Below are positions 16,227-26,041 of a DNA stretch of 64,000 bases, piece by piece (position 1 is the stretch's first letter; every line of letters begins with the position of its first letter). A model generated the notes under the pieces. It saw only the letters and a list, made by a program, of their open reading frames with translations, made no database searches and had not been told where the DNA came from. Origin of the DNA: an uncultured Bacilli bacterium (GTDB taxonomy: Bacteria; Bacillota_I; Bacilli_A; RF39; UBA660). The DNA lies in the NCBI GenBank assembly GCA_934167485.1, contig CAKPKL010000001.1:1-64000 (forward strand). The letters run 5' to 3'. A program made the translations under genes and the position numbers.

Positions 16227-18604
16227 TGATTAGTTTAAATTGGGTAAAAGATTATATAGATATAGAAGATCAAGATTTAAAAGAATTAGCTGTTAAAATT
16301 ACTAAAGCAGGAGTTAATGTAGAAAAGGTTATTACAAATCATATAGATAATTTAGTAATAGGTGAAGTAATATCTTGTGTTGATCATCCTGATAGTGATC
16401 ATCTGCACGTATGTAAAGTAAATGTAGGAGATAGTGTTAAGCAAATTGTATGTGGCGCAAGTAATGTAAGGGAAGGTATAAAAGTTATAGTAGCTCTTCC
16501 AGGCGCAGTTCTTCCAGGTGATTTTGAAATAAAAGCAGGTAAAATTAGAGGAGAAGAATCTAATGGTATGATATGTGCTTTATTTGAACTTGGATTAGAA
16601 GAAAAAACAGAAGAAAACTATAATAGAGGTATAGAAGAATTACCAGAGTCTGCTCCTGTTGGGGAAGATCCTCTAAAATATTTAGAACTTGATGATACTT
16701 TATATGAATTAGATGTTCATAAACATAGAAATAATGATTGTTATTATCACATAGGTTTTGCTTATGAAATTGCTGCTATATTAAATAGAAAAGTAACACT
16801 ACCAGAAGCTAATTACAGTGAAATTAAAGATAATATTAATGACCATTTTAAACTTGATGTAGAAACTAATAAGTGTCCATATTATTTAGCTAAAATGGTA
16901 AGTGATGTAGAAATAAAAGAGTCTCCAGAATTTATAAAAAAAAGACTTATATCAGCAGGTATGAGACCTATAAACAACGTTGTTGATATATCTAATTATG
17001 TAATGCTTGAATATGGACAACCAATGCATTTTTTTGATAAAGATAAATTGGGAAATAAAATAGTAGTAAGAGATGCTTTCGATAAAGAAGAAATTACTAC
17101 ATTAGATGGAAAGATGAGAACACTTTCAAATAGAGATATAGTAATAACTGATGGAGAAAAAGCTGTATGTATAGCAGGTGTTATGGGTGGATTTAATACA
17201 GAGGTAGACTCCAATACTAAAAATATATTAATAGAAAGTGCAATATTTGATGCTGTTAGTATTAGATATACGGCAAGTACACTTAATTTGAGAAGTGAAG
17301 CATCTATTAGATATGGAAAAGGTCTAAATTATGAATATACTAAAAATGCTATAGATAGAGCTTGCTATTTATTAGAAAAGTATGCAAATGCAAAAGTTTT
17401 AACAGGAATGGTAGTTCATGATACTTTAGAAAAGAAAGAAAAAGTTGTTAAGTTTAAAGCTTGTGATATAAATAAACTTTTAGGTATTACTATAAGTACA
17501 GATGATATGAAAGTAGAACTTGGAAGACTTGATTTTGATTATAAATTAGATGGAGAAGAATTTACTGTTACTATACCAAATAGAAGACTTGATATAGATC
17601 CTAATGTAAATGATATAGCTGAGGAAATAGGAAGACTTTATGGTTATCATAATTTAGTTTCTACATTACCTAGTATACCGGTTAAAAAAGGAGAATATAT
17701 AGGTGATGTAAAATATAGAAAAACTATTTCAAAAAGACTTAGGACTTTAGGTCTTAATGAATGTAAAACATATACATTAACTAGCGCTGATATGGCTAAG
17801 TTATTTAAATATGATAATAAAGAACAAATATCTCTACCAAATCCTATGAGTTATGATAAGTCAGTTATAAGAACATCAATATTACCATCATTATTAAATA
17901 CATATAATTACAATAAAGCTCGTAAAGTAAATGATGTAAATATATATGAAATAAGTAAAACTTATGATAAAAATTATGTAGAAGATACAAAAGTAGCGCT
18001 TCTAATGAAAGGTAATTATATAAATAATGTATGGCAAAATAATGTTATAAAAGTAGATTTTTATTTAATAAAAGGAATAATAGAAAATGTATTAGATTAT
18101 TTAGGATTTAAAAATAGATATACATTCACTGTAGATAGTATACCTAGTATGCATCCTGGTATGAGTGCTTTAATTCTTTTAGATAGAGAACCTATAGGTA
18201 TTATTGGTAGAATACATCCAGAAGTAGAAAAAGACGAAATATATGTAGCTGAATTTTCTATGACTAAATTACTTTCTAAGAGTATCAAACCAATAAAATA
18301 TAAAGAAGCTAATAGATATCCAGGTATATCAAAAGATGTAGCATTCGTAGTAGATAAAAATATAACAAATAAGGAAATAGAGGATGTTATAAAAAAATCA
18401 GGTGGAAGATTGTTAAATAGTATAGATGTATTTGATTTATATACTGGAGATAAAGTTTTAGAGAATGAAAAATCTATAGCTTATAACCTAAAATTTGAAG
18501 ATTCTACTAGAACTTTAACAGAAGAAGAAGTAATGACTATATTTAATAAAATTATTTCTGATGTAGAAAATAAATTGAATGCAAAAGTAAGAAATGGAGA
18601 ATAG
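16226..18604 (+). CDS. pheT: Phenylalanyl-tRNA synthetase beta subunit
   Basis: 792 aa. Domains in order: an N-terminal tRNA-binding OB fold of EMAP/Trbp111 type (VIGEVISCVDHPDSDHLHVCKVNVG, about 43-67), the B3/B4 editing region (SNYVMLEYGQPMHFFDKDKL near 255-275), B5 (KLLGITISTDDM), and the C-terminal ferredoxin-like anticodon-binding domain (RYPGISKDVAFVVDKNI to the end). It has the usual length for the long bacterial form. It is co-transcribed with pheS under the Phe T-box. Confidence 0.97.
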   Translation: MISLNWVKDYIDIEDQDLKELAVKITKAGVNVEKVITNHIDNLVIGEVISCVDHPDSDHLHVCKVNVGDSVKQIVCGASNVREGIKVIVALPGAVLPGDFEIKAGKIRGEESNGMICALFELGLEEKTEENYNRGIEELPESAPVGEDPLKYLELDDTLYELDVHKHRNNDCYYHIGFAYEIAAILNRKVTLPEANYSEIKDNINDHFKLDVETNKCPYYLAKMVSDVEIKESPEFIKKRLISAGMRPINNVVDISNYVMLEYGQPMHFFDKDKLGNKIVVRDAFDKEEITTLDGKMRTLSNRDIVITDGEKAVCIAGVMGGFNTEVDSNTKNILIESAIFDAVSIRYTASTLNLRSEASIRYGKGLNYEYTKNAIDRACYLLEKYANAKVLTGMVVHDTLEKKEKVVKFKACDINKLLGITISTDDMKVELGRLDFDYKLDGEEFTVTIPNRRLDIDPNVNDIAEEIGRLYGYHNLVSTLPSIPVKKGEYIGDVKYRKTISKRLRTLGLNECKTYTLTSADMAKLFKYDNKEQISLPNPMSYDKSVIRTSILPSLLNTYNYNKARKVNDVNIYEISKTYDKNYVEDTKVALLMKGNYINNVWQNNVIKVDFYLIKGIIENVLDYLGFKNRYTFTVDSIPSMHPGMSALILLDREPIGIIGRIHPEVEKDEIYVAEFSMTKLLSKSIKPIKYKEANRYPGISKDVAFVVDKNITNKEIEDVIKKSGGRLLNSIDVFDLYTGDKVLENEKSIAYNLKFEDSTRTLTEEEVMTIFNKIISDVENKLNAKVRNGE

Positions 18605-18617
18605 AATTCTCCTTTTT
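18596..18617 (+). terminator. Terminator of pheST
   Basis: GGAGAA/TTCTCC stem enclosing the pheT stop codon, followed by a T-run. Confidence 0.7.
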
Positions 18618-18749
18618 GTGTGGAAAATAATAAAAAAGTTAATATAAAAATTGAAAAATGAAGTTAATTCAAGATAAATAAACTTTAGTTTTTTTCTTCA
18701 TAGGCTTTAAAAAAATATATAAATGTGATAAAATGTTTATGGTGATGGT

Positions 18750-19854
18750 ATGGAATTAAATGAAATACTTAGCGTATATACAAAACTAAATAATAAAGTA
18801 AATGATCTATGGAGGTCACTTTGACCCTGATAATAAGAAAAAAAGAATACAAGAATTAGAGAACATTATGAATGATTCTTCATTTTGGCTTGATAAAGAT
18901 AATAGTTCAAAAATAGTAGATGAATTAAATTCATTAAAAAATAAAATAAAAAAATTAGAAGATTTAAAAATAAATATTGAATCTAATTTAGAAGTAATAA
19001 ATTTATTAAAAACTGAATCAGATGAAGACATGAAAGTATTAATAGAAAAAGATATACCAAGATTAGAAACTGATTTAGAAAATATAGAATTAGAATTATT
19101 ATTAAATGGTCCATACGATTCTTGTGATTGTATTATAGATATACATCCGGGTGCGGGTGGAACCGAGAGTTGTGATTGGGCTAGTATGTTATATAGAATG
19201 TATACTAGATGGTGTGAAAAAAATAATAAAAAACAAGAACTTTTGGATTTACAGTATGGTGATGAGGCTGGTATTAAGAGTGTATCTTTTATTGTACATG
19301 GCGAAAATAGTTATGGATATTTAAAAAATGAAAAAGGTGTTCATAGATTAATTAGAATTAGTCCATTTGATTCAAATAAAAGAAGACACACATCATTTGC
19401 ATCTATAGATGTAACACCTTTATATAATGAAACAGATGTAGATATCGAAATAAAAGAATCTGATATAAGAGTAGATACATATTGTGCATCAGGGCATGGT
19501 GGGCAAGGAGTGAATACAACACCAAGTGCAGTTAGAATTACTCATTTTCCATCTAAGATAGTTGTAACTTGTCAAAATGAAAGAAGTCAGATAAGAAATA
19601 AAGAAACATGTATGTCAGTACTTAAAAATAAGTTATATCAATTAGAAGTAGAAAGAAGAGAGAAAGAATTAAAGAGTATTAAGGGTGATAATAGTGAGAT
19701 TAATTTTGGATCTCAGATAAGAACATATACGATGTGTCCTTATACTCTTGTAAAAGATCATAGAACAAATACTGAGAACGCTAATGTTGATAAAGTACTT
19801 GATGGAGATTTAGAAAAGTTTATATATGATAATTTAAAATTAGGAGTGAAGTAG
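18750..19854 (+). CDS. prfB: Peptide chain release factor 2, programmed +1 frameshift
   Basis: RF2 releases peptides at UGA and UAA. The first frame starts at ATG 18750 and encodes 24 codons ending in CTT TGA at 18819-18824. A +1 shift at CTTTGAC (classic prfB site) continues in the frame of 18823 as DPDNKKKRIQELE and runs to 19854, about 367 aa in total. An internal Shine-Dalgarno-like GGAGG sits at 18811-18815, three bases before the CTT codon, as in other prfB genes. RF2 markers are the SPF tripeptide (RISPFDSNKRRHTS), which recognises UGA, and GHGGQGVN with the GGQ catalytic motif. The ATG inside the ORF at 18802 is not the real start. The frameshift implies autoregulation by RF2 level and that UGA is a stop here. 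Confidence 0.95.
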
Positions 19855-19855
19855 G

Positions 19856-20755
19856 ATGTTTTTTAAAAAGAAAAAAGAAAATAATATATTACAAATGCTA
19901 GATAAAAAAGGAAGAATAACTAGATATTTTTTCTTAATAATAGGGTGCTTTTTTATAGCATTCGCATTCAATGTATTTTTTGCTCCTAATAATATAGTAA
20001 CAGGTGGAATTTCAGGTATATCTATTGTTGTTAGAAATGTAACAGGTATACCATCTTCTATATTTATTTTAGTAAGTTATATAATACTGCTTATAATAAG
20101 CTTTATGTTTTTGGGTAGAGAGGTTACGAAGTATTCAGTAATAGGTTCAATACTATATCCAATATTTGTATATCTTACAAGAAACCTAGCAAACACTATT
20201 CAGTTTGATGTAAATAATATGTTATTGATTACTATATTTGGAGCATTAATACATGGAATAGGTTCAGGGCTTACATTTAAATATGGATTTTCTACAGGTG
20301 GAAGTGATATTATATGTCAAATAATGTCAAAATATATGAAAATATCTATTGGAAAAGCAATAAAAATATTTAACGTTATAATAATACTTAGTTCAGGATT
20401 TTTTATAACAAAAAATGGAGCTTTATATGCTTGGGAAAATGTTATGTATTCTTTAATTGTCATTTATATAATTAGTATGTTAAATGATAAACTTTTATTA
20501 GGACTTTCTAATTCAAAATCATTTTTTATAATAACTGAGCATGAAACAGATATAAAGAGATTTTTAATAAATAATCTTGGTAGAGGTGTTACTGTATTAG
20601 AAGGTCGTGGAGGATACACAGGAGATAGAAAAAAAGTTATAATGTGTGCAATTCCAACAAAAGAGTATTTTCTTGCTAAAGAAGGAATACTTATGATTGA
20701 TAAAGACGCTGTTATACTTATAAATGATGTTTATCAATCAGAAGGAATAGAGTAG
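19856..20755 (+). CDS. YitT family membrane protein
   Basis: 299 aa. Five or six hydrophobic segments span about residues 22-190 and include the family marks FAFNVFFAPNNIVTGGISGIS and YGFSTGGSDIICQIMSKY. A C-terminal DUF2179 cytoplasmic domain follows (NLGRGVTVLEGRGGYTGDRKKVIMCAI). Function is unproven in the family; a transport role is usually assumed. The gene starts two bases after prfB and is followed after 8 bases by ftsE, giving a prfB-yitT-ftsE-ftsX transcription unit. Confidence 0.88.
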   Translation: MFFKKKKENNILQMLDKKGRITRYFFLIIGCFFIAFAFNVFFAPNNIVTGGISGISIVVRNVTGIPSSIFILVSYIILLIISFMFLGREVTKYSVIGSILYPIFVYLTRNLANTIQFDVNNMLLITIFGALIHGIGSGLTFKYGFSTGGSDIICQIMSKYMKISIGKAIKIFNVIIILSSGFFITKNGALYAWENVMYSLIVIYIISMLNDKLLLGLSNSKSFFIITEHETDIKRFLINNLGRGVTVLEGRGGYTGDRKKVIMCAIPTKEYFLAKEGILMIDKDAVILINDVYQSEGIE

Positions 20756-20763
20756 GTGATATT

Positions 20764-21459
20764 ATGGATTTAATAAGAATAAAGAATGTTAAAAAAACAT
20801 ATAAAACAGGAACAACTGCAATATATGATATGGATTTAAGTATAAAAAAAGGAGAGTTTGTATTTGTTATAGGTTCTACTGGATGTGGTAAAAGTACATT
20901 AATTAAAATGCTTTATAGAGAAGAGAAACCAACTAGCGGAAAAATACTTGTAGGTGGACTTGATGTTGGTAAAATAAAAAATAGAAAAGTTTATAAATTA
21001 AGGAGAAAAATAGGTGTAGTTTTTCAAGATTACCATTTACTACCTAATTCAACAGCTTATGAGAATGTAGCATTTGCTCTTGAAGTATTAGGACTTCCTA
21101 AAGATGAAATACATGCAAAAGTTATGAAGGTTTTGGATTTAGTAGGTTTAAAAAGTAAAGCTAAGCAATATCCAAATCATTTATCAGGTGGAGAACAACA
21201 AAGAGTTGCTATTGCCAGAGCTATAGTAAACGGTCCTAAAATATTAATATGTGACGAACCTACAGGAAATCTGGATCCAAAAACTAGCTTAGAAATAATG
21301 GATGTCTTAGAGGCAATTAATGAGTTAGGTACTACTATAATAATGGTTACACATGATATAGATATAGTTAATAAATTAAAGAAAAGAACAGTGTTATTAG
21401 ATTCTGGTAGAATAGTTAAAGATTATAAGGAAGGAGAATATAAAAATGAAGGCATTTAG
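20764..21459 (+). CDS. ftsE: Cell-division ABC transporter ATP-binding protein FtsE
   Basis: 231 aa ATPase that pairs with FtsX to control peptidoglycan hydrolases at the septum. In Bacillus FtsEX also acts in the switch to sporulation. Walker A GSTGCGKST (37-45), Q-loop VVFQDYHLLPN, signature LSGGEQQRVAIARA, Walker B ILICDEPTGNLDP and the H-loop VTHD are all present. The gene overlaps ftsX by 14 bases, the usual translational coupling. The prfB-ftsEX neighbourhood is common in Bacillota. Confidence 0.95.
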   Translation: MDLIRIKNVKKTYKTGTTAIYDMDLSIKKGEFVFVIGSTGCGKSTLIKMLYREEKPTSGKILVGGLDVGKIKNRKVYKLRRKIGVVFQDYHLLPNSTAYENVAFALEVLGLPKDEIHAKVMKVLDLVGLKSKAKQYPNHLSGGEQQRVAIARAIVNGPKILICDEPTGNLDPKTSLEIMDVLEAINELGTTIIMVTHDIDIVNKLKKRTVLLDSGRIVKDYKEGEYKNEGI

Positions 21460-22351
21460 AATACTTGGTAGAAATATTCGAGATTCATTTAAAAGCGTTT
21501 TTAGAAATTTCTCATTATCTTTAGCTTCTATTTCTTGTATAACAATAACACTTATAGTAGTAGCTGTATCTTTTGTTTTATTTTTAAATGTAAATAATTT
21601 TACTGAAATAGTAGAAAAAGATGTAACAATAGTAGCATTCCTTGATGTAGATATAACAGAAGAAGAAAAAAATCAAGTTTATGATCAAATATTAACACTT
21701 GATAATGTAGAAAAAGAAAATGTAACTTATAGAGATAAAATGGATATAACAGATGAAATGATTAAATCATCAGATGTACTTAAAGGAGTAATGGAAGGAT
21801 GGACTAGAGAAGAAAGCCCAATTCAAGATACATATCAAATTAAAGTAACTGATATTAATTTAATTAAAAAGACTGCTGATGAATTAAAAGATATAGATCA
21901 TATAGCAGTTGTAAAATATGGTGAAGGTATGGTAGAACAACTTGTAGCTGTATTTGATATGGTAAGAAAAGGTTCTGTAGTAATTGTAGTAGCTCTTATA
22001 ATAGTAACAGCATTCTTAATTACTAATACAATTAAAATAACAATAATGTCAAGAAAAAGAGAAATAGAGATTATGAGACTTGTAGGTGCTAGTAACATAA
22101 ATATTAAAATACCATTTATATTTGAAGGATTATTATTAGGTGCTCTTGGATCAATAATTCCAATAATCACTACTTTATATGGCTATACTGCTTTATATGA
22201 TCATTTTGGTGGACAGTTATTTACACAATTTATTAAATTAATAGATCCAAATCCATTTATATACATAATATCACTTGTACTTTTGGCAATCGGTATGATA
22301 GTAGGTATGTTTGGAAGTGCTAAAGCAGTTAGAAAATATTTAAAGATATAA
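21446..22351 (+). CDS. ftsX: Cell-division protein FtsX
   Basis: 301 aa permease-like partner of FtsE. An N-terminal helix (about 22-48) is followed by an extracellular domain (50-170) that in the family activates cell-wall hydrolases. Three further membrane helices lie at about 172-195, 220-245 and 270-292. The cytoplasmic loop SRKREIEIMRLVGASNINIKIPFIFEG is the family signature. It ends in a terminator. Confidence 0.95.
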   Translation: MKAFRILGRNIRDSFKSVFRNFSLSLASISCITITLIVVAVSFVLFLNVNNFTEIVEKDVTIVAFLDVDITEEEKNQVYDQILTLDNVEKENVTYRDKMDITDEMIKSSDVLKGVMEGWTREESPIQDTYQIKVTDINLIKKTADELKDIDHIAVVKYGEGMVEQLVAVFDMVRKGSVVIVVALIIVTAFLITNTIKITIMSRKREIEIMRLVGASNINIKIPFIFEGLLLGALGSIIPIITTLYGYTALYDHFGGQLFTQFIKLIDPNPFIYIISLVLLAIGMIVGMFGSAKAVRKYLKI

Positions 22352-22368
22352 TTTTTATATCTTTTTTT
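22342..22368 (+). terminator. Terminator of the prfB-ftsX operon
   Basis: AAAGATATAA/TTATATCTTT stem with T-run; it contains the ftsX stop codon. Confidence 0.8.
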
Positions 22369-22423
22369 GTTGTATTTTTGTAGCTGGTATAGTACAATTA
22401 TAGTGTTAGAAAGTAGTGATAAT

Positions 22424-23869
22424 ATGAAGTATGATTTAATAGTTGTTGGAATGGGTCCAAGTGCAGCATTCTTAGCTTATGAGTTAATAAAACTTAATAA
22501 TTATAAAAATGTTTTATTAATAGATCAGGGTAAAAGTGTGGAAAAAAGAGTTTGTCCTATGGAAAAAGTAGGAAAATGTTTAAATTGTAAACCTTATTGT
22601 AATATAACATGTGGTTTTTCAGGAGCAGGAGCTTTTTCTGATGGTAAATTAAATTCATATCATTTATCGTCTAGAGATAAAGATGGTAGTATATATCTAG
22701 GTGGTAATGATGGTGGTTATTTTAAAGAATATATGACTGAAAAAGAGATATATGATTTGTTAGCATATACAGATAATGTTTATTTAAGTTTTGGAGCTGA
22801 TCCTAAATTACATGGAATAGATCATATGGATGAAATAAAGAAACTACAAGATAAAGCAAACAAACAAAATTTAAATTTAGTATCATATCCTATAAGACAT
22901 TTAGGTACAGAAAAAGCACATATATTATATGGAAAAATAGAAAAGTACTTATTAGATCATGATATAAATATGTTATTTGAAACAGAGGTAAAAGATTTAA
23001 TAATAGAAAATAATCAAGTTAAAGGTGTAAAAATACATAAAATAAAAGAAGATAAAAATGAAGAAATATATTCAGATAAAGTAGTTCTTGCAGTAGGTAG
23101 AAAAGGAGCATCATGGCTTAGTGATATTTGTAAGGAACATAATATAGAAACTAAAATGGGTAGTGTAGATATAGGTATTCGTTATGAGTTACCAGATAAA
23201 ATAATGTCAAAAATAAATGAATATATGTATGAAGGAAAGTTTATAGGTAGACCATTCCCTTATGGAGATAAAGTTAGAACTTTTTGCCAAAATCCAAGTG
23301 GTTTTGTATCAGCTGAGGTATATGATAATGGATTAACACTTGTAAATGGACATTCATATAAAAACAGAAAAAGTACTAATACAAACTTAGCTATATTAGT
23401 ATCTCATCACTTTACATATCCATTTGATAAACCAATTGAATATGGTGAAAATGTCGCACAAAATCTAAATAGATTAGGTGGAAACTCTATAATGGTTCAA
23501 AGATTAGGAGATATATATAGGGGAAGAAGAACATGGGAAGATGATTTAAAAAATAACTCAGTACAACCAACATTAAAAGGTGCAGTGCCAGGAGATTTAA
23601 CATATGGATTAGGCTATAGAACAATGACAGATATATTACAATTTATAAAGGATGTAGATAAAGTAGTAGAAGGATTTGCTCATCCCGATAATTTACTATA
23701 TGGTCCAGAAATCAAATTTTATAGTAATGAGGTAGTACTTGATAAACATTTTATGACGAGTGTTAAAGGACTATATTCAATAGGTGATGGTGGAGGACTT
23801 ACAACAGGTCTTATGATGGCATCATGCGCTGGTGTAAAAATGGCTAGAATACTAACAGAAAAAGATTGA
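22424..23869 (+). CDS. FAD-dependent dehydrogenase (COG2509-like)
   Basis: 481 aa from the ATG at 22424. An upstream in-frame TTG at 22367 lies within the ftsX terminator and is rejected. Residues 2-35 form a Rossmann dinucleotide-binding motif (YDLIVVGMGPSAAFLAYEL..VLLIDQG). A Cys-rich segment follows (CPMEKVGKCLNCKPYCNITCGFSGAGAFSDGKLN), typical of this family, and the C-terminal FAD motif is SIGDGGGLTTGLMMASCAGVKMA. The physiological substrate is unknown. It is transcribed alone; its stop codon is part of the composite element that drives the next pilin gene. Confidence 0.85.
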   Translation: MKYDLIVVGMGPSAAFLAYELIKLNNYKNVLLIDQGKSVEKRVCPMEKVGKCLNCKPYCNITCGFSGAGAFSDGKLNSYHLSSRDKDGSIYLGGNDGGYFKEYMTEKEIYDLLAYTDNVYLSFGADPKLHGIDHMDEIKKLQDKANKQNLNLVSYPIRHLGTEKAHILYGKIEKYLLDHDINMLFETEVKDLIIENNQVKGVKIHKIKEDKNEEIYSDKVVLAVGRKGASWLSDICKEHNIETKMGSVDIGIRYELPDKIMSKINEYMYEGKFIGRPFPYGDKVRTFCQNPSGFVSAEVYDNGLTLVNGHSYKNRKSTNTNLAILVSHHFTYPFDKPIEYGENVAQNLNRLGGNSIMVQRLGDIYRGRRTWEDDLKNNSVQPTLKGAVPGDLTYGLGYRTMTDILQFIKDVDKVVEGFAHPDNLLYGPEIKFYSNEVVLDKHFMTSVKGLYSIGDGGGLTTGLMMASCAGVKMARILTEKD

Positions 23870-23894
23870 AATTTCAATTCTTTTTTAGTATAAT
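23864..23894 (+). promoter_or_regulatory. Composite terminator-promoter element 3
   Basis: GATTGAAATTTCAATT(C) hairpin (23864-23880) with T-run. TTGAAA (23866-23871) is 17 bp from TATAAT (23889-23894). The hairpin includes the upstream stop codon. Confidence 0.8.
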
Positions 23895-23926
23895 AAATAT
23901 AGTAAAAATAAGAAAGAGGGTAAAAA

Positions 23927-25811
23927 ATGAGAAAAAATAACGCCTGGGGGGGGGGTATCCTATAGTAAAGGATTTACCCTAATAGAACTTTTAGCAGTTA
24001 TAGTAATACTAGCTATAATCGCTTTAATAGCTACACCAATAGTATTAGATATAATAGATGATAGTAAAGCTTCAGCCAAAGAAAGAAGTATAGAAAATAT
24101 AGAAAGAGCAGCTAAACTTTACATAGTATCAGAATATGAAACAAAAAATGAATCAGCTCCAAGCGTAATAACAATAGGAGAATTAAAAAGTAAAGGATAT
24201 ATACAAAATACAGATGAAGATGATAATAACAAAGTATTTGTATATATGAATGATACAGACTATATATTTTATTATGAGGGAAGAGATAACTTAAAAGATT
24301 ATAAAACATTAAAATCATTGATAGAGGACGATACAAATCATATAAAAAAGAATGTAGTAGTAAATGGAAATACAGTAAATAAAGTATATGGAACAAAAGA
24401 AGAACAAACAACAATGAATAACTATGTACTGTATTCAGGACAACTATGGGAAGTAATAGAGACAAATGATACAAATAATACAATTAAGTTAGTATCACCA
24501 GTATCACTAACAGCAATATCTTATGGAACAACAAATGATTGGAACTCATCTTGGGTAAAGAAATGGTTAAACGAATACTTTTATAGTAAATTAGAAAGAA
24601 CAGATATAATTAAAGAAACCGAGTTTTGTATAGATCCTGTTGATGTAACACCAGACTCATATACAAAAATGACATCTTGTACAAATAAAATAACAGAAAA
24701 AGTAGGACTGTTAACATATGAAGATTATATATATGCAAAAGACGCTAGTACAATTCAAGATGGGGAATCATATTTAGATGAATTCGAAAATTCTTGGCTT
24801 ATAACACCAACCAAAACAGTATTAAATAAGGATTGGTATACAACAACGCTAAATTATTTATCAACAAAAAATTATGATACAAATGGGGGTGGTCTTGGAG
24901 TAAGACCAGTAATAAGTATAAAAGATAATGTACTAGTAAAAGGTGGAAAAGGAACAAGATCTAATCCATATATATTAAGTAGTGAAAGAAGTTTAAAAGA
25001 AAATACAAAGCTTAACTTAGGCAAAGTAGGAGATTATGTATATTTAGATGAATCAAATAATCCATATGTGACAGAGTTTACAGAGTCATATGTAAATAAA
25101 GTAAGTAATAAAACAAGCACATCAAAAGTAAGATATAGGATAGTAGAGATAAATAGTGATGGAAGTATAAAAGTAGAAAGGGCAGATGTATTAAGAAATT
25201 TACCTAATACAATATCTGCATCAAGTAATATTTATATATCATTCTATAGTATAGATACGGGAGAAGGATTAACAAGTTGTTTGTATTCACCAGAAAAGAA
25301 ATATGGAGAAGAAAACATGTCAGGAGATTCTTATTTAGGAGGATGTACAAATCATAACAGGTTTGATTTAATGGAAGGTGAAGGAGAATTCACTGTTAAC
25401 ACAGGAGAAAACTTACCATACTATTTAAATAATGCAACAAATAGTTTTTATAATTGGTATAGTGATAAAACAAAGAGTATGATAATACCAACAGTATTTA
25501 AATTAACAACAACTAATTATGGGAGAGATTATAATGTTTTGGATGAAGATGGAGAAGTGATACTTAATGTAGTTTTACCAAGTTGGGGAGAAATGTATAC
25601 AGGAAATGACTTAAATAACTCATATTGGCTTATAAATAGGTGGGAAAACTCGCTTATTCTTATGTCAATTATGTCAAATAATGGAGATGTTTTCCCGGTT
25701 TACATATCTAGCATGTTGGTAGCAGTCCGCCCAGTTATTACATTATCTAAAAACGTTTATGTAACAAATGGTAAAGGTATAGCAAATGATCCATATAGTT
25801 TAGATATATAA
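23927..25811 (+). CDS. Pilin-like protein with two lectin-like domains, phase-variable, OFF in this sequence
   Basis: The ATG at 23927 reads MRKNNAWGGGIL and stops at 23963, because the tract 23946-23955 holds ten Gs. With nine Gs the frame enters SKGFTLIELL and is open to 25811 (about 628 aa). The leader is the same as in the gene at 1628. After the helix and a linker (to about 24400), two related domains follow. Domain 1 contains GQLWEVIETND, WVKKWLNEYF, SWLITP and GLGVRPVISI; domain 2 contains GKVGDYVYLDE, YYLNNATNSFYNWYSDK, SYWLINRW and VAVRPVITLS. Each ends in the (V)RPVI motif, resembling DUF6273/C-type-lectin or FGE-like folds. The last 80 bp are less AT-rich than the rest and share CGCCCAGTTAT with the gene at 38157. 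Confidence 0.75.
23946..23955 (+). repeat. Poly-G(10) phase-variation tract
   Basis: Ten Gs in the codons preceding the prepilin cleavage motif. The length leaves the downstream pilin frame out of frame with the ATG at 23927; 9 or 12 Gs would restore it. Confidence 0.85.
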
Positions 25812-25836
25812 GGTTGATAAATTATAATAGATATAA

Positions 25837-25971
25837 ATTTATAAAGATGAAAATGGTGATGTAAGAATTGTTAGTTTAGCTTATATACTTAAAACTAAAC
25901 TTGATACTATAACAGATGAAACTAAAAAGATTACTTTTACTAATATGGCAAATTTAATCGCACTTTTATAA
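25837..25971 (+). pseudogene. Short coding remnant without start codon
   Basis: An open stretch ending at 25971 translates as YKDENGDVRIVSLAYIL and continues with KKITFTNMANLIALL and a stop. No start codon or ribosome binding site is in frame, and a stop precedes it at 25834. I do not recognise the family. It is probably the 3' end of a lost gene left between the pilin cassette and dnaB. Confidence 0.35.
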
Positions 25972-25997
25972 AAGATTGTTTAATCAATCTTTTTTTT
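25971..25997 (+). terminator. Terminator upstream of dnaB
   Basis: AAAGATTG/CAATCTTT stem with 6-nt loop and a run of eight Ts. Confidence 0.75.
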
Positions 25998-26041
25998 AAT
26001 ATTTAAATGTGTTAAAATATATATAGATTGGAGGGTTATTT

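Noticed and set aside
22367..22423. Longer start (TTG) for the FAD-dependent dehydrogenase
   Set aside because: It lies inside the ftsX terminator; the ATG at 22424 begins the Rossmann motif directly.
24112..24483. Long minus-strand open frames opposite the pilin genes (for example 24112-24483, 28457-28897, 57722-58093)
   Set aside because: Low-complexity Leu/Tyr/His-rich translations that mirror AT-rich coding strands; no ribosome binding sites or family features.
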